64,000 nt of DNA, taken from assembly GCF_031846415.1 (NCBI RefSeq), contig NZ_JAVRHT010000008.1, positions 1 through 64,000 on the forward strand, in the 5' to 3' direction. The notes beneath the pieces were generated by a model, which was not told the origin of the DNA, did not search any database, and was given only the letters and a program-made list of their open reading frames with translations. This DNA comes from Rubrivirga litoralis (lineage in GTDB: Bacteria > Bacteroidota > Rhodothermia > Rhodothermales > Rubricoccaceae). Positions 6,971 through 15,676 of the stretch are shown here, piece after piece. Position 1 is the stretch's first letter. Each line of letters starts with the position of its first letter. Both the position numbers and the translations under genes were made by a program.

Positions 6971-8044
6971 ATGGGACCGCTCGACCTGCTCACGCCGGAG
7001 CCCGCCCCGCCGTGGGGCGGCCCGCCGCCGCGGAACGCCTACGTCGAGCTCCACAACCTCATCGCGGCGGCCGAGCGGCCGTTCGAATTCGGGCCGTCCG
7101 ACCGCGACCGGATCTCGGAGCGCTGGGCCGTCGACCTGGCGTCGTCGTTCCCGGCCGAGCGGCTCGCGCTCTACCAGACGCTCCTCGACGACGCCCTCGC
7201 GTCGGGCGACCTGAGCGGGGAGGAGCGGGCGCTGCTCGCCCACGTCGCCGACACGCTCGCCCTCACGGACGCCGACCTCCGCCCCGCCCACGAGCGCGCG
7301 TTCGCCGTCGCCGTCGAGGCCGCGGTCGCCGACGGCGCGCTCTCGGACGAGGAGCGCGACCTGCTCTACACGCTCCAGCACACGCTGGGCTTCGACCCCG
7401 CCGTCGCGGGCGGCGCCTACGACGTGTTCGCCCAGCGGCGCCTGCTCCAGGTCGCCGCCCACGCGCTGGCCGACGGCGTGGTGTCGCCGGACGAGGTGGA
7501 CGAGATCGAGCGCATCGAGGGGGCGCTGAGCGTCGAGGTGCCGCGCGACCTCGCGGATCGGATCGCGCAGGCCGCAGCGCGGTGGGAGGCGGCGGCGGGC
7601 GGCAACGGCTCTCCAAGCGGCCTACCTCGCCGCCCCGCCCGCCCCGTGGGCGGGGCGGCCGTGCCCGTTCGCTCTGCCCCGTTCCGCGAGGCGGGGCGGT
7701 GGCAGGACGTCGACCTGAGGGCGCTCCGCACGTCGGGAGGTGCCGCCTTCCGCAGCGCCCTCGACCGGGGCGAGACGGCCGGATTCCGCGTCACCGGCGA
7801 CGCCCTCACGGGCCGGCGGGCCGGCGGCCGCGTCGCCGTCCGAGGCGGGACGCTCACGCTGTCGTGGGCGGGGCAGCGCGAGGAGGTCCGGCTCTCGGCG
7901 CGGCGCCCGCCCCGCCGGTTCCTCAACGGCGTCCTCGTGCCCGTGACGCGGCGGCACGCCGTCTTGGTCGACGTCGAGGGCCGCGCCGACGCGCTCGTCG
8001 ACGCCCTCACCGGCGGCCCCGCCCGCCCCGAAGCCCCCGACTGA
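6971..8044 (+). CDS. TerB-like domain protein
   Basis: This 357-residue protein has an N-terminal half of acidic helices repeating the pattern ALASGDLSGEERALL / AVADGALSDEERDLL / ALADGVVSPDEVDEI. That is the D-G-x(3)-E-E/D repeat of TerB-like (tellurite-resistance/DjlA-type) domains, here about three times between residues 70 and 190. A Gly/Pro-rich linker (about 215-235) leads to a beta-rich C-terminal region of unknown fold. No signal peptide is seen. The small gene at 8150 follows in the same frame after a single TGA and 105 nt. Confidence 0.7.
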   Translation: MGPLDLLTPEPAPPWGGPPPRNAYVELHNLIAAAERPFEFGPSDRDRISERWAVDLASSFPAERLALYQTLLDDALASGDLSGEERALLAHVADTLALTDADLRPAHERAFAVAVEAAVADGALSDEERDLLYTLQHTLGFDPAVAGGAYDVFAQRRLLQVAAHALADGVVSPDEVDEIERIEGALSVEVPRDLADRIAQAAARWEAAAGGNGSPSGLPRRPARPVGGAAVPVRSAPFREAGRWQDVDLRALRTSGGAAFRSALDRGETAGFRVTGDALTGRRAGGRVAVRGGTLTLSWAGQREEVRLSARRPPRRFLNGVLVPVTRRHAVLVDVEGRADALVDALTGGPARPEAPD

Positions 8045-8149
8045 CAGGCCGCGGCGTCCGGGCGGTGGAGGAAGGCGCTCGCGTCCGAGATCCGGGCCGC
8101 TACCGAGGCGGGCGCGACGTGGGCGGGGTGGTGGCTCTTCCGCCGCCGC

Positions 8150-8461
8150 GTGCCGCCCCGCCCCGAGGCCGTCGCGCGCGCGCTGGGCGGGGCGGAGGAC
8201 TCGTGGGACGGGCGGGGGACGGTCCGCGTCACGGACACGCACCTCGTGTTCGAGGGCGGGGGCGAGGTGCGGCGCACGTCGCGGCGCACCGTGGCCGCCG
8301 TCGTCCAGAGCGACCGCGTGCTCTGGGTCCGCCGGCGACGGGCGCATGACTGGGCCGTCCGTTTTGAGACGGAGGCCGAAGTCGCCCGCGTCGCCCAGGA
8401 CCTCGGGGCTGAGCGGCAGACGCGGAGCCGCTTTCAGTCCACGTGGGACCTCCTGCCCTGA
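8150..8461 (+). CDS. Hypothetical small protein, start uncertain
   Basis: This encodes 103 residues from the only available GTG. The sequence (VRVTDTHLVFEGGGEVRRTS, then VAAVVQSDRVLWVRR) suggests a small beta-sandwich. The same open frame extends upstream to the TGA of the preceding gene and reads plausibly as protein (ASEIRAATEAGATWAGWWLF) but contains no ATG, GTG or TTG. Either the true start is non-canonical or the gene is a truncated piece of its neighbour. No family is recognised. Confidence 0.5.
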   Translation: MPPRPEAVARALGGAEDSWDGRGTVRVTDTHLVFEGGGEVRRTSRRTVAAVVQSDRVLWVRRRRAHDWAVRFETEAEVARVAQDLGAERQTRSRFQSTWDLLP

Positions 8462-8799
8462 CGAGGTTTCCGGGCGGGGCGGCCGTACAGCAGCGGGGGC
8501 AGAGCAGTCGGGGGCGGCCACCCCGCCCCGATGCCTGGCAGGGGTGGGCAGGGCCAACGCATTGGGACTGCCCCACCCGGGCCGCGCAGCTACTACGGCA
8601 GCGGGGGCGGGGCGGCGACGTTTTCGGCTGTCCTGCTCTGGCTCGCCCTTTGCACGGGGTTGGACGCACAACGTGGCGCGCGTCATTTAGGCCTGGACCT
8701 GCGGCGCGACGGCGTTCCATATTCGGGACTCGTTTGCTCATGTCGTGAGGTTCGGTCCCTCTCCAGAGGGAGGGCCGCGCCTCCACCATCCCCGGCTGC
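8462..8799. other. Non-coding region of 338 nt
   Basis: It holds several GC-boxes and a weak CCCTC/GGGAGGG hairpin near 8756-8775, and is less GC-rich around 8680-8760. No gene or clear promoter hexamer is found. It probably contains the regulatory region of the following reductase gene. Confidence 0.5.
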
Positions 8800-9927
8800 A
8801 TGCCCCGCCACCCGTTCGCCTTCCTCGTCCACCCGCGCGCCGACGTCCGCCAAGACCTCGCACGAGCGTGGCCCCCGCTGGGGAAGGTGCCTCTCCGCCT
8901 GGTCGACCGAGCGGCTACGCTTCCCATCCCGCCGATCCCCGCAGGGTCTGTCTCCTACGCCGACGACCCCGATACCGTGGCGGGGTGGGTGATGCTGCTC
9001 CCCATCGGGGCCGAACAGATGCTCACGCTGGACCGCTCCTACGTCGTCGGCCGCATCAAGGGCGCGCTGGACTCGATCGCCAAGCGCGGCGTGAAGACCG
9101 TCACGCTCGGGGCGCTCACGTCGCCGGTGACTCGGGGTGGGCGGCTCGTGTGCGGACGGCCGGACCTCGGCGTTACGACCGGAAACGCGTTCACGGCCGC
9201 GGCGACGGTCCAGGCCATCGAGCGCCTGCTCCCGTGGTGCCCCTCCGATGACCCCCGCGTCGCGATCGTCGGGGCGACGGGGAGCGTCGGGTCGTGCGTC
9301 GTGCGCCTGCTCGCCGAGCGGCGGACGGTCTCGCGCCTCTCGGTCATCGCGCGGACCAAGACGAACGTCGAGCGCCTGGCCGCCGAGGTCTCTCGCCCCG
9401 GCTTTGACGTCACGGCCGAGACGACGATCGAGCGCGCGCGCGACGCCGACCTCGTGGTCCTGCTGACGAGCGCGGCGCGGGCCATCCTCGGGCCGGAGCA
9501 CCTGAAGGAGGGGGCCGTCGTGCTCGACGACACGCAGCCCCGGAACACCTCGCCCTCGATCCTCACCGAGCGCCCGGACGTGTCCGTCGTCGACGGCGGC
9601 GTCATGGCGATGGTCGACGTCGACATCCGCGCCGACGTCGGGCTGCCGAAGGGGTCGAAGGCGGCCTACGCCTGCATGGCCGAGTCCATGCTCCTCGCGC
9701 TCGACGGCCACGAGGGCGACTTCGGCCTGGGCGCCCCGAAGGCGGAGCAGGCCCGGTACATGATGGACCTCGCGCACAAGTACCGGCGGTTCGGGTTCGA
9801 CCTCGCCCCGCCGTTCTCGTTCTGTCAGCCGATGGGCGTCGGCTGGGAGGCGCCTCGCGGGGACGGCCAGGCCGGCGCCGCCGCGGGCCACCAGTGGGCG
9901 CCCGCGGCGCAGGGCGCGCGGGCATAG
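8800..9927 (+). CDS. Long-chain acyl-ACP reductase (AAR)-like oxidoreductase
   Basis: This 375-residue protein resembles cyanobacterial acyl-ACP reductase (Aar) along its length. It starts FAFLVHP, has RIKGALDSIAKRGVKTVTLG and GVTTGNAFTAAATV (TTGNxxTA), the Rossmann motif IVGATGSVGSCVVRLL, the GAVVLDDTQPRNTSP block and AYACMAESMLLALDGHEGDF near the end (ACxAEAMLLxxEG in cyanobacteria). Aar reduces acyl-ACP to fatty aldehyde with NADPH. The catalytic Cys of characterised Aar lies just before the Rossmann domain, and LPWCPSDDP here may supply it. No aldehyde-deformylating oxygenase gene is adjacent. Substrate and product are inferred. Confidence 0.75.
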   Translation: MPRHPFAFLVHPRADVRQDLARAWPPLGKVPLRLVDRAATLPIPPIPAGSVSYADDPDTVAGWVMLLPIGAEQMLTLDRSYVVGRIKGALDSIAKRGVKTVTLGALTSPVTRGGRLVCGRPDLGVTTGNAFTAAATVQAIERLLPWCPSDDPRVAIVGATGSVGSCVVRLLAERRTVSRLSVIARTKTNVERLAAEVSRPGFDVTAETTIERARDADLVVLLTSAARAILGPEHLKEGAVVLDDTQPRNTSPSILTERPDVSVVDGGVMAMVDVDIRADVGLPKGSKAAYACMAESMLLALDGHEGDFGLGAPKAEQARYMMDLAHKYRRFGFDLAPPFSFCQPMGVGWEAPRGDGQAGAAAGHQWAPAAQGARA

Positions 9928-9970
9928 AGCCGCCCCGCCCGCCGAGTTCCGCGGGTTGAGCCCGAACAGG

Positions 9971-10002
9971 GCCGCCCCGCCCTCGGCGGAGGGCGGGGCG
10001 GC
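9971..10002. terminator. Bidirectional GC-box hairpin between convergent genes
   Basis: A perfect 14-bp stem with a GGCG loop is built from two opposed GC-boxes. It lies between the 3' ends of the acyl-ACP-reductase-like gene (plus) and dnaN (minus), where a two-way terminator is expected. No U-tract is present. Confidence 0.6.
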
Positions 10003-10098
10003 GAATGCAGGCGGAGCGGCACGGGACGCGCCTGGGGCGACCGCCCCGCCCCGTGCGCCCGACGGCCTGACGCGCGGGCTGGGCGGCCCCCGCCGCCG

Positions 10099-11229
10099 TC
10101 AGGCGTAGGTGTTGAGCATGACCGGCATGATGAGCATCAGGAGCTCCTCGCCGTCGGCCGGGTCGGCCGGCGAGACGACGCCGGCCCGGTTGGGCGACGA
10201 GAACTCGAAGACCGTGTCCTCGCCGTCCACGTTCGCCAGCACCTCCTGGAGGTACTGCGAGTTGAACCCGATCTCCATCGGGTCGGCGTCGTAGTCGCCG
10301 AGCACGCGCTCCTTGGCCTCGGACGCCCGCTCGATGTCCTCGGCCGAGACCACGAGCGCGTCGGACTCGAGCGCGAGCCGGATCTGGTGCGTCATCGACG
10401 ACGAGTAGAGCGCGACGCGGCGGACGGCCGCCAGCATGGCCTCGCGGCCGACCGTCAGGCGCTTCTCGTTCTCGACCGGGATGACGGCCTCGTAGTTCGG
10501 GTACTGCTCCTCGATGAGCCGCCCGATCACCTGCGTGTCGCCAAAGTCGAACCCGACGTAGCCCTGCGCCACTCGGATCGTGGCCTCGCCGTCGCCGGCC
10601 GCCTTGCCCGCCAGCGACAGCGCCTTCTCGGGCACGATGACGTCGATGGGCTCCTCGGCGGTCAGCCCGTCGAGCATGAGCTTGACGAGGCGGTGGCCGT
10701 CCGTCGCCACGACGGTCGACTTGTCGGGGCGGATCTGGAACAGCACGCCCATCATGGCGGGGCGGAGCGCGTCCTTCGAGGCCGCGAACCCGGTCTTGTC
10801 GATGGCCCGCTTGACGAGCGCGGCGTCGGCCGTGACCACCTTGGCGTCGTCGAGGGCGGGGAGGGCGGGGTAGTCGCCGCCATCGTACCCGACCATCTTG
10901 TACCGGCCCTGGTCCGTCGTCAGCTCGACGTTGAACTCGCCGTCGGTGGCGACGGTCACGGGCAAGTCGGGGAGCGCGCGGAGCGTGTCGAGCAGGCGCC
11001 GCGCGGGGACCGCGATCCGCTGCTTCTCGTCGGTCCCGTTCTGCTCGAACGAGACGGCCACGCGCTGGACGATCGATATTTCGAGGTCGGTCGCCGCGAT
11101 CTGGAGCGCGTCCCCGTCGCGCTCGAACAGGACGCTCTCGAGGATGGGCAGCGTGCTCTTCGACGGGACGGCCCCGCCGGCGGTCGAGAGCGCGCGGAGG
11201 AGGTCGGCGCTGGAGACGGTAAACTTCAT
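10099..11229 (-). CDS. dnaN: DNA polymerase III beta subunit (sliding clamp)
   Basis: This 376-residue protein is the normal length for bacterial beta clamps. It starts MKFTVSSADLLRALSTAGGAV and ends LLMLIMPVMLNTYA, the typical C-terminal strand of the third clamp domain (MPMRL in E. coli). It forms a ring-shaped dimer tethering Pol III to DNA and binding many partners. It lies downstream of dnaA on the same strand, the classic dnaA-dnaN order at chromosomal origins, but 347 nt of repeat-rich non-coding DNA separates them. Confidence 0.97.
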   Translation of the reverse strand: MKFTVSSADLLRALSTAGGAVPSKSTLPILESVLFERDGDALQIAATDLEISIVQRVAVSFEQNGTDEKQRIAVPARRLLDTLRALPDLPVTVATDGEFNVELTTDQGRYKMVGYDGGDYPALPALDDAKVVTADAALVKRAIDKTGFAASKDALRPAMMGVLFQIRPDKSTVVATDGHRLVKLMLDGLTAEEPIDVIVPEKALSLAGKAAGDGEATIRVAQGYVGFDFGDTQVIGRLIEEQYPNYEAVIPVENEKRLTVGREAMLAAVRRVALYSSSMTHQIRLALESDALVVSAEDIERASEAKERVLGDYDADPMEIGFNSQYLQEVLANVDGEDTVFEFSSPNRAGVVSPADPADGEELLMLIMPVMLNTYA

Positions 11230-11359
11230 GGCTCGGGGTGGATGCGGGGCGGGGCGGCCTCAGGGTCGGGGAGACCTGGGAAGGTAAACGGCGACGGCGC
11301 CCCGGCGGTCCGCCCCGCCCGCGAAAAGTGGGGCGGGGCGGCCGGTCGTCTGCGGACCC

Positions 11360-11382
11360 GTAGCGGCGTTGCACGCAACGCC
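11360..11382 (+). repeat. REP-like hairpin, family A (GTAG foot)
   Basis: GTAGC is followed by an 18-bp palindrome GGCGTTGCACGCAACGCC. Other copies are at 24475, 31802 and 40786. It lies in the dnaA-dnaN spacer (11230-11576), which otherwise contains GC-boxes and one family B element. Confidence 0.75.
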
Positions 11383-11487
11383 GTCTCTCCTGGATGCCCA
11401 CCCCGCCCGGCCGAGGCCCACGGGCGGCCCGTCCTCAGCAACACGCGCGGCGCCCGAGCACGAAAACGCGCCACCCCGCCCGAGCGC

Positions 11488-11512
11488 GGACACGACAAGT
11501 CGTGTCCCTACG
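11488..11512 (-). repeat. REP-like hairpin, family B (CTACG tail)
   Basis: The palindrome GGACACGACAAGTCGTGTCC is followed by CTACG. Read on the minus strand it is GTAG plus hairpin, the layout of bacterial REP elements. Other copies are at 47441, 54803, 57308 and 57374. Confidence 0.75.
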
Positions 11513-11576
11513 GGTGCCAGGGCGGGGCGGCTCGACGCGAGCACCACCCCGCCCCGCCCGCGCATGTCACCCGCCC

Positions 11577-13166
11577 TTACCGCTGGTGCAGTTCCAGCTT
11601 CTTGCGCACCGCCACGACCATCTCGCGGAAGCTCGGGTCCGTCTCGATCTGGTCGTCCACCGACCGCACGGCGTGGATGACGGTCGAGTGGTCGCGGCCG
11701 CCGAAGTGGAGCCCGATCGTCTTGAGGCTGTGCTTCGTGATCTCCTTCGAGAAGTACATGGCCACCTGCCGCGCCTGGACCACCTCGCGCTTCCGCGTCC
11801 GCGCGCGGACGAGGTCCTCGGGGATGGCGAGGTAGTCGCACACGACCGACTGGATGGACTCGATCGTCAGCTGCGGGCGGGACTCCTTGATGAGGTCCTT
11901 GAGCACGTCGCGGGCCAGGTCGAGGTCGATCTCGCGCGACGTGAGCGCAGCGTGGGCCTGGAGCCGGATGAGCGCGCCTTCGAGCTCGCGGATGTTGCTC
12001 TTGACGTGCGTCGCCACGTACTCGATCACCTCGTCGCGCACGCGCGTGCCGTCGTCGGTCGCGCGCCGGTTGAGGATGGCGATGCGCGTCTCGACGTCCG
12101 GCGGCTGGACGTCGGCCGTGAGTCCCCACCCGAACCGGGACAGCAGGCGGTCCTCAATGCCGGCGATGTCGCGGGGCGGGCGGTCGCCTGAGAGCACGAT
12201 CTGCTTGCCCTGCTGGTGGAGCTCGTTGAAGATGTGGAAGAACTCCTCCTGCGTCTTCTCCTTGCCCCCGAAAAACTGGACGTCGTCGACGATCAGGATG
12301 TCGATGCCGCGGTAGAACTGGCTGAACTCGTTGATCCGGTTGGTCTGGATCGACTGCACGAACTCGGCCGTGAACATCTCCGACGACACGTAGCGGACGG
12401 TCCGCGCGTGGCCGTTGGCGCGGGCGTAGTTGCCGATGGCCTGGATGAGGTGCGTCTTGCCCAGCCCGACGCCCCCGTAGATCATGAACGGGTTGAAGCT
12501 CGTGGCGCCGGGCGCCTGCGCGATCGACCACGCCGCGGCCCGCGCGAGCCGGTTGCAGTCGCCCTCGATAAACCGCTCGAACGTGTACGAGTCGTTGAGG
12601 TGCGGGTCGACCTCGATGGGCCGCACGCCCGGAATCGCGAACGGGTGGGCGGGGTGGGCGGCCTCGGCGGCGGCCGGCGCCGCCGGGGCGGGGCGGCGGG
12701 CGGCTCCTCGCCCCGCGTCAGCCCGGTACGGGCGGCCGGCGTCGGGGCGCGCCTCGGCCGGCGGGCGGGGCGGCGTGACGCCGGCCGGGAGGTCGGCCGG
12801 CGGCGGGCGCTCGGACGCCGGCGGCGGGACGTTCGCCGGCTGCCGCGCCGGGAGCTCCATCGACGACCCCCGCCCGTGCCCGGCGCCCGCGGGCTCGTCG
12901 CGCTCAATGACGATGTCGTAGTACAGGCGCCCGCCCGGCCCCAAGACCTTCGTGATCGTCTTGCGGAGGAGCCCGAAGTAGTGCTCCTCGAGCCACTCGT
13001 AGTAGAACCGGCTGGGCAGCTGGACCGTCAGCTTGACCTCCCCGCCCTCCTCGACCAGCCCGACGGCGCGGAGCGGCTCGAACCACGTCCGAAAGCTCTG
13101 CCGGCTGATGTTGTCCCGGATGATGCCGAGGCACTCGGTCCAGACCTCGTCGCGGGAGCGGTCCAT
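11577..13166 (-). CDS. dnaA: Chromosomal replication initiator DnaA
   Basis: This 529-residue protein has the full DnaA architecture. Domain I (residues 1-85, with SRQSFRTWFEPL) is followed by a Pro/Ala-rich domain II (about 95-190). The AAA+ domain has Walker A GGVGLGKTHL, Walker B ILIVDDVQFF and sensor LSGDRPPRDI (usually TSDRPP/K). The C-terminal DnaA-box-binding domain has VQARQVAMYFSKEIT and GGRDHSTVIHAV. The ATG at 13166 gives the canonical N-terminus; longer upstream starts would read through putative origin DNA. It is transcribed away from the region holding three DnaA-box-like sequences. Confidence 0.97.
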   Translation of the reverse strand: MDRSRDEVWTECLGIIRDNISRQSFRTWFEPLRAVGLVEEGGEVKLTVQLPSRFYYEWLEEHYFGLLRKTITKVLGPGGRLYYDIVIERDEPAGAGHGRGSSMELPARQPANVPPPASERPPPADLPAGVTPPRPPAEARPDAGRPYRADAGRGAARRPAPAAPAAAEAAHPAHPFAIPGVRPIEVDPHLNDSYTFERFIEGDCNRLARAAAWSIAQAPGATSFNPFMIYGGVGLGKTHLIQAIGNYARANGHARTVRYVSSEMFTAEFVQSIQTNRINEFSQFYRGIDILIVDDVQFFGGKEKTQEEFFHIFNELHQQGKQIVLSGDRPPRDIAGIEDRLLSRFGWGLTADVQPPDVETRIAILNRRATDDGTRVRDEVIEYVATHVKSNIRELEGALIRLQAHAALTSREIDLDLARDVLKDLIKESRPQLTIESIQSVVCDYLAIPEDLVRARTRKREVVQARQVAMYFSKEITKHSLKTIGLHFGGRDHSTVIHAVRSVDDQIETDPSFREMVVAVRKKLELHQR

Positions 13167-13658
13167 CGGCGGGGGTCTGGGGTGGGCGGGGTGGTGACGG
13201 GGCTCCGAATATCGGAACGGCCGGCTGCGCGCGGGGCGGGGGGCGGGCTCTTCGCCCAGAGTTGTCCACAGTCCGTGACGCCGGCTTCGACGAGAATCAT
13301 CGCGTCCGGCGCGCCAGTGGCCTACGCTATCCACAGGCAGTGCACGGCTGAGGAGTGGGCGACTTGCGCGTTGTCCCGCAACGAGATGTGCGGATCGGAT
13401 AAGATCCGGCACGGCCAAACGGCGCGAGTGGAGCGAGGTGCGCGGGGCGGGGTGGGCGCGGTGCCCGTTCGTTTTCCACAGCTTGTAAACGCGGCCCCTC
13501 GACCGTTGCGCGAGGCGCGTGGGCGGATCGCCTTGCCGGGCCGGGTGGGAAAGTCCTTACGACACGGCACAGCGTTTTCCTGGTGACCGGGCGGGGCGGG
13601 GAACGGCCCCGTTTGCCAACATCCCGTGAGGCCCTTGCCGCGCCCGCCGGGCGCCCTC
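13167..13658. other. Probable chromosomal replication origin (oriC)
   Basis: This non-coding region upstream of dnaA contains three sequences close to the DnaA box TTATCCACA, all in the same orientation: TTGTCCACA (13262-13270), CTATCCACA (13327-13335) and TTTTCCACA (13472-13480). It also has a less GC-rich stretch around 13380-13410 (ATCGGATAAGATCC) and a small palindrome TCCGAATATCGGA at 13204. Position next to dnaA-dnaN and the cluster of boxes support an origin. No obvious DnaA-trio or long AT-rich unwinding element is seen. Confidence 0.65.
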
Positions 13659-13664
13659 TACCTT
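13659..13664 (+). promoter_or_regulatory. Putative -10 box (TACCTT) for the DUF177-rpmF operon
   Basis: TACCTT lies 60 nt upstream of the DUF177 start, with TTG at 13635-13637 about 21 nt further upstream. This follows the TAnnTT pattern of the window. Confidence 0.35.
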
Positions 13665-13723
13665 CCCTGGCTCCCGCCCGCGCGCCCCCGCGGCGCCGTT
13701 CTTTCACCGCCCGCCCCGCCCCG

Positions 13724-14212
13724 ATGCTCCGGGTCCGAATCGCCCCGCTCCCCGACGGCCTCCACGACGAGACGCTCCGGCCGACGGCCGCGGACCTCGG
13801 CCTGGACCCCGACGTGTTCTCTGGCATCGAGGTGGACGTCCACCTCGACGTCGCTGAGCGCCGCGTGCTCGTGGCGTACACGGCGCGGGCGACGGCCCGC
13901 CTCGAGTGCGACCGGACGCTCGCGATGTACGACGAGCCCGTCGAGGCCGCGCACGCTGTCCTGTTCACGGCCGACGCTCCCGACGACGAGGACGACGACG
14001 TTCAGCCCCTGACCGACGACGCCGTCGAGGTGGACGTGGCCGACCCCGTCCGCGACACGCTCCTGCTGGCCCTCCCGCTCCGCCGCGTGTGCCCCGAGGC
14101 CCGCGACGCCGAGATCCCGACGGCGTTCGGCGGACCGGCCGAGGGCGAGCCGGCCGACGACCGCTGGGCGGCCCTCGAAGCGCTCCGCGCCGACGACGCC
14201 GACACCGACTAG
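13724..14212 (+). CDS. DUF177 (YceD-like) protein
   Basis: This 162-residue acidic protein sits immediately before rpmF, which is the conserved position of the DUF177/YceD family. The pattern RATARLECDRTLAMYDEP (family: x-LxCxRCLxx) and the later LLLALPLRRVCPEA (LxLPxxPxC) support it. YceD-like proteins are linked to 23S rRNA/ribosome accumulation in plants and bacteria. Part of the usual cysteine set is missing. The ATG at 13724 gives a standard N-terminus. Confidence 0.85.
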   Translation: MLRVRIAPLPDGLHDETLRPTAADLGLDPDVFSGIEVDVHLDVAERRVLVAYTARATARLECDRTLAMYDEPVEAAHAVLFTADAPDDEDDDVQPLTDDAVEVDVADPVRDTLLLALPLRRVCPEARDAEIPTAFGGPAEGEPADDRWAALEALRADDADTD

Positions 14213-14251
14213 ACCACCGCCCCGCCCGGGGCTCTCCAGACCCCCCGCCCC

Positions 14252-14440
14252 ATGGCCAACCCCAAACGCCGGCACTCCAAGGCCCGCACCGCCAAGCGCC
14301 GTTCCCAGTACAAGGTCAAAAACGTGCCGACCCCGCACGAGTGCCCCAACTGCGGCAACGCGAAGCTCATGCACCGCGCCTGCCCCACGTGCGGCCACTA
14401 CCGCGGCCGGGCCGTCGTCGAGCGCCCGGACTACGTTTAG
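14252..14440 (+). CDS. rpmF: 50S ribosomal protein L32
   Basis: This 62-residue basic protein starts MANPKRRHSKARTAKRRS and has a zinc ribbon with two CxxC pairs (ECPNCG and ACPTCGHYRGR), so it is the zinc-binding form of L32. It lies 39 nt after the DUF177 gene and before plsX, the widespread yceD-rpmF-plsX-fab order. Confidence 0.97.
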   Translation: MANPKRRHSKARTAKRRSQYKVKNVPTPHECPNCGNAKLMHRACPTCGHYRGRAVVERPDYV

Positions 14441-14527
14441 CGCCGGCGCCCCGAGCCGCCGCCCCGCCCCGCGCCCGCGCGGCCTCTGGTAGGGGCGCTG
14501 CGCGGGCGCCCCGCGTTCGGGCCGGGG

Positions 14528-14533
14528 TATCTT
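14528..14533 (+). promoter_or_regulatory. Putative -10 box (TATCTT) upstream of plsX
   Basis: TATCTT followed by ATCGG lies 34 nt before the plsX ATG. It may give the lipid genes a promoter separate from rpmF. Confidence 0.4.
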
Positions 14534-14567
14534 ATCGGTCCCCTCTCCCGCCCCGCCCCGTCTGCCC

Positions 14568-15602
14568 ATGCCCGTACGAGTCGCCGTCGACGCCATGGGC
14601 GGGGACCACGCGCCGGGCGTCGTCGTTGAGGGCGCGCTCGAGGCCGTCGCCGAGGCCGGCGACCGCCTGGCCGTCCTGCTCGTGGGCCGCGAGGCCGAGA
14701 TCCGCGCCGAGGTCGAGAACCGGGGCGGGGCGGAGGACGACCGGCTCCGCGTCGTCGACGCGCCCGAGGTCATCGGGATGGGCGAGGCCGCGACCGAGGC
14801 CCTCAAGCGGAAGCCGGACTCGTCGATCCACCGCGGGATCGGGGCCGTCAAGGCCGGCCGCGCCGACGCCTTCGCGTCGGCCGGCAACACGGGCGCCGTC
14901 ATGGCGGCGGCTCTCTTCGGGCTCGGCCGGCTGCCGGGCGTGCTCCGCCCCGCCCTCCCGGGCTACCTCCCCACGCCGACCGGGACGTGCGTGCTCCTCG
15001 ACGTCGGCGCCAACGTCGAGGTCCGCCCCGAGCACCTGGTCCAGTTTGCGCGCATGGGCGCCGTGTTCGGCGAGTTCTTCCTCGACCGCGAGGACCCGAC
15101 CGTCGGGCTCGTGAACGTGGGCGAGGAGCCGGGCAAGGGGACCGACACCGTAAAGGAGGTCTACGAGGCGCTCCGCGCGCTCGGCGACCGCGGCGCCATC
15201 CACTTCGTGGGCAACGTCGAGGGCCGCGACATCCTGCGCCACGGGGCCGACGTCTGCGTCTGCGACGGGTTCGTGGGCAACGTGGTCCTCAAGCTGGCCG
15301 AGTCCGTCTCGACGATCCTCCCCGACCTCGTCCGCGCCGAGATCGGGCGCCAGGGGCTCGGCGCCGACCACGCCCGGACCGTGGGCGGGGTGCTCCGTGG
15401 CATGCTGGCCCCGTTCGACTACCAGGCCCACGGGGGTGTCCCCATGCTGGGCATCGACGGGACGGTCGTCATCGGCCACGGCGGCTCGACGGCCCGGGCC
15501 ATCCGCCAGATGGTGCTCTCCGCCGCCCGGCTCGTCGAGCAGAACCTGACGTCGCGGATCGCCCGCGCCCTCGCCGACGACGACGCCCCGCCCCACCCGT
15601 AA
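14568..15602 (+). CDS. plsX: Phosphate acyltransferase PlsX
   Basis: This 344-residue protein converts acyl-ACP to acyl-phosphate, the first step of PlsX/PlsY-type phospholipid synthesis. Family hallmarks are VAVDAMGGDHAPG at the start, ASAGNTGAVMAAALF, LLDVGANVEVRPEHL, NVGEEPGKGTD and VEGRDILRHGADVCVCDGF. Length is normal. It follows rpmF and leads the fabH-fabD-fabG set, so it links membrane lipid synthesis with fatty-acid elongation. Confidence 0.97.
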   Translation: MPVRVAVDAMGGDHAPGVVVEGALEAVAEAGDRLAVLLVGREAEIRAEVENRGGAEDDRLRVVDAPEVIGMGEAATEALKRKPDSSIHRGIGAVKAGRADAFASAGNTGAVMAAALFGLGRLPGVLRPALPGYLPTPTGTCVLLDVGANVEVRPEHLVQFARMGAVFGEFFLDREDPTVGLVNVGEEPGKGTDTVKEVYEALRALGDRGAIHFVGNVEGRDILRHGADVCVCDGFVGNVVLKLAESVSTILPDLVRAEIGRQGLGADHARTVGGVLRGMLAPFDYQAHGGVPMLGIDGTVVIGHGGSTARAIRQMVLSAARLVEQNLTSRIARALADDDAPPHP

Positions 15603-15676
15603 TCCCACCCCGGGCGGGGCGGCACGCGGGGCGGGGTGGCCCGCCCCGCCCGCCCCGCCCCTCGCCCCCCAACCCC

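Noticed and set aside
14973..15133. Alternative frames overlapping plsX and fabH as separate genes
   Set aside because: They are Arg-rich shadows without motifs. plsX and fabH are intact in the chosen frames.
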